Shown here: one piece after another, positions 30,926 through 33,502 of the stretch | Numbering within the stretch: position 1 is the stretch's first letter | Layout: each line of letters starts with the position of its first letter | Assembly (NCBI GenBank): GCA_002221725.1 | Contig: NJFT01000328.1 | Coordinates: 1-33,502 of the forward strand | Length of the DNA: 33,502 nt | From: Scedosporium boydii | Lineage: Eukaryota; Ascomycota; Sordariomycetes; Microascales; Microascaceae | Direction of reading: 5' to 3' | Position numbers and translations under genes: made by a program | Notes under the pieces: generated by a model | The model's input: only the letters and a program-made list of their open reading frames with translations | Databases searched by the model: none | Told to the model about the DNA's origin: nothing

Positions 30926-30932
30926 TATAAAG
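30926..30932 (+). promoter_or_regulatory. TATA box of the MFS transporter
   Basis: TATAAAG at the end of GCGCATATAAAGGC, about 190 bp upstream of the ATG, with a downstream pyrimidine-rich leader. Confidence 0.5.
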
Positions 30933-31122
30933 GCTAGAACTGGTGCTGTGAGAGCTGTCGTGTTTTCCTGCCTTGATCTTCATCTGTTGATCGCCTGTCT
31001 GTTTACCCCGTCGCCAGTGACTTGTACATGCTGCCCTGGTACGCCTTTCTTGGATTTCGTTTCTTAACCGCCCCGAAATATCGCCCGAATTCCCACCGTC
31101 GAGTGGCAGACGCTTAAGCATC

Positions 31123-32928
31123 ATGGCACCCGGCGTCAAGAAACCTGTCAACGTATTCAAGTTGAAAAACCTGGGCGAGCCGGAGGGCTGCTTTAACTGG
31201 CGTCTCTGGTTCGCCGTGGTATCCTTTGGCATCCTCGGCGCGGCCAGAGGTGTCGACGAGGGCCTGATCACGGGTGCATTCAACACCAAGGATTTCAAAA
31301 GCAGGATCAACTATGCCTCCTACTCGGACGCTGAAAGGGCCGACATCAAGGCCAACGTCTCGGCCATGGTCCAAATCGGCTCTGTTGCTGGTGCTCTGAT
31401 GTGAGGGGATTCCAACCCCCCCCCCCAAAATTCGCAGTCGGCATGTTTGCTAACCAACAGCCAGCGCCTTCGCGATATGTGACCGCATCGGTCGTCTTTG
31501 GGCTACCCGCGTCCTTTGTGTGACCTGGGCGGCTGGTATCGCCATCTTCATGGGTGGTGCTTCTCGCGGCAGTCTCGGTGCCATCTATGCCGGCCGATTC
31601 ATCGCCGGCATAGGTGTCGGCCAGACGCCTGTTGTTGGGTGCGTTGACCTTTTTTTCCTGTCCTGTGTCGCACACCCCCATGTCGCGATACGAGCTAACC
31701 TCTCTCCTCGTATACTTTCTCCAGACCGGTATACATCGCCGAGGTTGCTCCAGCGGCCATTCGAGGCCTCTGCACCTGCATCTTCACCGGAGCCGTCTAC
31801 CTGGGTATCGTCCTCGCCTTCTTCGCCAACTACGGAGCTTCTCGACACATAAATGTAGACTCGTATGACACATGGATGGTGCCTAGTAGCCTGCACCTAA
31901 TGTTCTCCGGCATTATCTTCATCCTCAGCTTCTTCCAGTGCGAATCCCCTCGCTACTTCGTCAAGCAGGGCAAACCGGAGGAGGCCGCGCGGGTCCTAGG
32001 CTACCTTCGCCAGCAAGACCCCCACGGGGAGTACGTCACTAGGAACGTTGCCGTGATGCAGGCGGCGCTCGATGAGGAGCTCGAGGCCACCAGGGGAACC
32101 AGCTGGTCGGCCGTCCTGAAGGAGCTGTTCCTCGACAAGAGCAATCTCTACCGCCTCTACCTTACCACCTCCATCCAGTTCCTTTCTCAATGGTCCGGCG
32201 CCGGCTCCATCACCCTCTACGCCCCTGACCTCTTCAAGCTAGTAGGCGTTGAGGGCGAGGAGGAAGGCCTCCTGATCACCGCCGTCTTCGGTATCGTCAA
32301 GCTCGTCGCCGCTGTTTCTTGCGCCCTCTTCCTCGTCGACGTCATCGGCCGTAAGCGATCCCTACTCATAGGCATCACCCTCCAGACCATAGCCATGGTC
32401 TACGTGGCGAGCTTCTTCACCAGCGCTCCTAAGCTCGGCGTTGACGATGAGTACGAAATGCCGCATTCGTTTGAAGGCCCCAGCAAAGGCGCGATCGCCA
32501 TGATCTACATCTCCGGCTTCGGCTGGGCTCTCGGTTGGAACTCAATGCAGTATCTGCTCACTGCAGAATTGTTCCCTCTGCGAGTCCGTGCCTTGGCCAC
32601 GTCCTGGGCCATGACGCTGCATTTCGCCAACCAGTACGGCAACTCTCGTGCCGTTCCCAACATGCTCCTCCCTCCCCACGACGGTGGCATATCGCCCAAG
32701 GGAACCTTTTGGTGCTTCGCGGCTGTTACCTTCGTGGGAGGCCTTTGGGTGTGGTTCTTCGTGCCCGAGACTAGTGGCCGCTCCCTTGAGAGTATGAACC
32801 GACTCTTCGAGCTGCCGTGGTATAGGATTGGGCTTCATGGTAACAAGGATGCAGAAGAGAGGGACAACCAGATCGCGGGCGAGAAGATGGCGATGATAGA
32901 GCTGCAGCCTCAAGTCAGCCGCGTGTGA
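31123..32928 (+). CDS. MFS sugar-porter family transporter (hexose/quinate type)
   Basis: The model is join(31123..31400, 31465..31638, 31725..32928), 551 residues, with 64 and 86 bp introns in phase. It is a twelve-helix proton symporter of the plasma membrane by family. The signatures are GAARGVDEGLITGAFN in helix 1, DRIGRL at 99-104, GRFIAGIGVGQ, PVYIAEVAP...RG at 152-165, CESPRY at 223-228 (usual PESPR with Cys for Pro), DVIGRKRSLLIG and the terminal PETSGRSLE. The GAARGxDEGLI opening is shared with fungal quinate- and sugar-acid-like permeases, so the substrate may not be a plain hexose. Intron 1 contains a C11 run (31416-31426). The ATG at 31123 is followed by a normal cytosolic N-terminal tail. 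Divergent pairing with the LDH2-type gene suggests joint regulation. Confidence 0.93.
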
Positions 32929-33277
32929 TATACTCTATAGGCCTCTATATCTTGTAGCATAGCCTTCCCAGCCGTTACCAACGAAGAAGAATGCACTTCA
33001 GAGAATCAAATTGCTCTTTATACGAGGGCTAGAATTATGTTTTCGGATTTAACACTCGATAAACGCGGGATGACCTCAAGCTGTTAAACAAAAATATCCT
33101 AGTTAGGCCTAGGAGAGGCACGCGACATGTCTGTGCTCGTCTTGATGAATAATATGCTCAGTACCTGTGTATGATGCTAAATATGATACTACGCATTAAT
33201 TAAAGCTTTCAAACGGGGTTATGCCGTTACCCCTGGAATACCTCATGATCCCTGCCACACCGACGACATTCATTGGA
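32929..33277. other. 3' flank of the transporter gene
   Basis: About 350 bp of AT-richer sequence holding the transporter 3' UTR and, if the right-edge call is right, the convergent 3' end of the next gene. Nothing else seen. Confidence 0.5.
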
Positions 33278-33502
33278 TCACGATGTAACAACCTCCCTCG
33301 CCTGCTCCCTCAGTACTACCCCCGTCCATTGCAGCCCGTCAGCCTCCGACCAGTCTGCCTCGCAGCCCTCAATGTTGCGCGCCACGATCGCATACGAGCA
33401 ACAACTGCTCGCTCTTCCTTTCCTCGCCTAGGAGCCGATTTTCTCTTCCTTCACCCCCCTTCAGCCGTCGTCTCCAGCACATCCGGTATCACCTGAACCA
33501 GG
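33278..33502 (-). CDS. Possible 3' end of a gene running off the right edge
   Basis: A tentative model on the minus strand joins 33455..33502 and 33278..33404 across a 50-bp GTGAAG...CAG intron, in phase, giving a C terminus with IVARNIEGCEADWSEADGLQ and ending EQAREVVTS. The composition looks protein-like, and the intron length is typical. However, only about 57 residues are visible, I recognise no family, and the opposite strand has an open frame of 91 codons over the same bases. It would converge with the transporter. Confidence 0.3.

Larger units (their letters stand above)
29408..31122. promoter_or_regulatory. 1.7 kb divergent promoter region, oxidoreductase / transporter
   Basis: No convincing gene; the longest plus frame (29999-30370, 123 codons) has no domain. 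The part nearest the transporter is dense with candidate sites: CGG-N7-CCG, a triple AGTCGAC repeat, CTCCG-N8-CGGAG and a TATA box, all within about 400 bp of its ATG. Confidence 0.55.

Overview
The window reads as nuclear DNA of a filamentous ascomycete (Pezizomycotina). Genes are dense and on both strands, and most are interrupted by short GT-AG introns of about 50-100 bp (a few up to about 260 bp). The gene families are typical of that group: a HET-domain protein, a microsomal P450, a sugar-porter MFS transporter, an Fta1/CENP-L-like kinetochore protein, MET8, and a large fungal-only protein. I see no tRNA, rRNA, CRISPR array or intact transposon. Exon joins were worked out by hand from splice consensus and reading-frame phase; where they close in frame I say so.

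Layout, left to right: a possible partial gene running off the left edge (minus); an F-box protein (minus, 902-1771); a six-exon cytochrome P450 (plus, 2654-4757); a METTL16-type U6 snRNA m6A methyltransferase (minus, 5118-6672); a proline-rich membrane protein of unknown function (minus, 7365-8441); an orphan 333-residue protein (minus, 9462-10463); a 2.4 kb stretch without a convincing gene; a DUF4140/DUF4139 protein (plus, 12832-15395) whose frame stays open for 69 codons after its TAG; a probable Fta1/CENP-L kinetochore subunit (minus, 15895-17262); a HET-domain protein (plus, 18142-19980); a 1428-residue three-exon fungal protein with a C-terminal HicA-like module (minus, 20553-25187); MET8 (minus, 25842-26785); a 1.45 kb spacer with a minisatellite and a cluster of ACTGT/ACAGT motifs; an LDH2/MDG2-type oxidoreductase (minus, 28238-29407) divergent from an MFS sugar/quinate-type transporter (plus, 31123-32928); and a possible gene end at the right edge.

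Most neighbours have unrelated housekeeping jobs (RNA modification, kinetochore, siroheme). The one pair that looks functionally linked is the oxidoreductase and the transporter, which share a 1.7 kb divergent promoter holding two CGG/CCG dyads of the kind bound by Zn(II)2Cys6 regulators and a triple 7-bp repeat. The observations most worth following are the in-frame extension behind the DUF4139 stop codon, the stop codon of the METTL16 gene lying inside a perfect 5' splice-site sequence, the reconstructed 1428-residue protein with its HicA-like end, and the P450 whose I-helix lacks the usual acidic residue.
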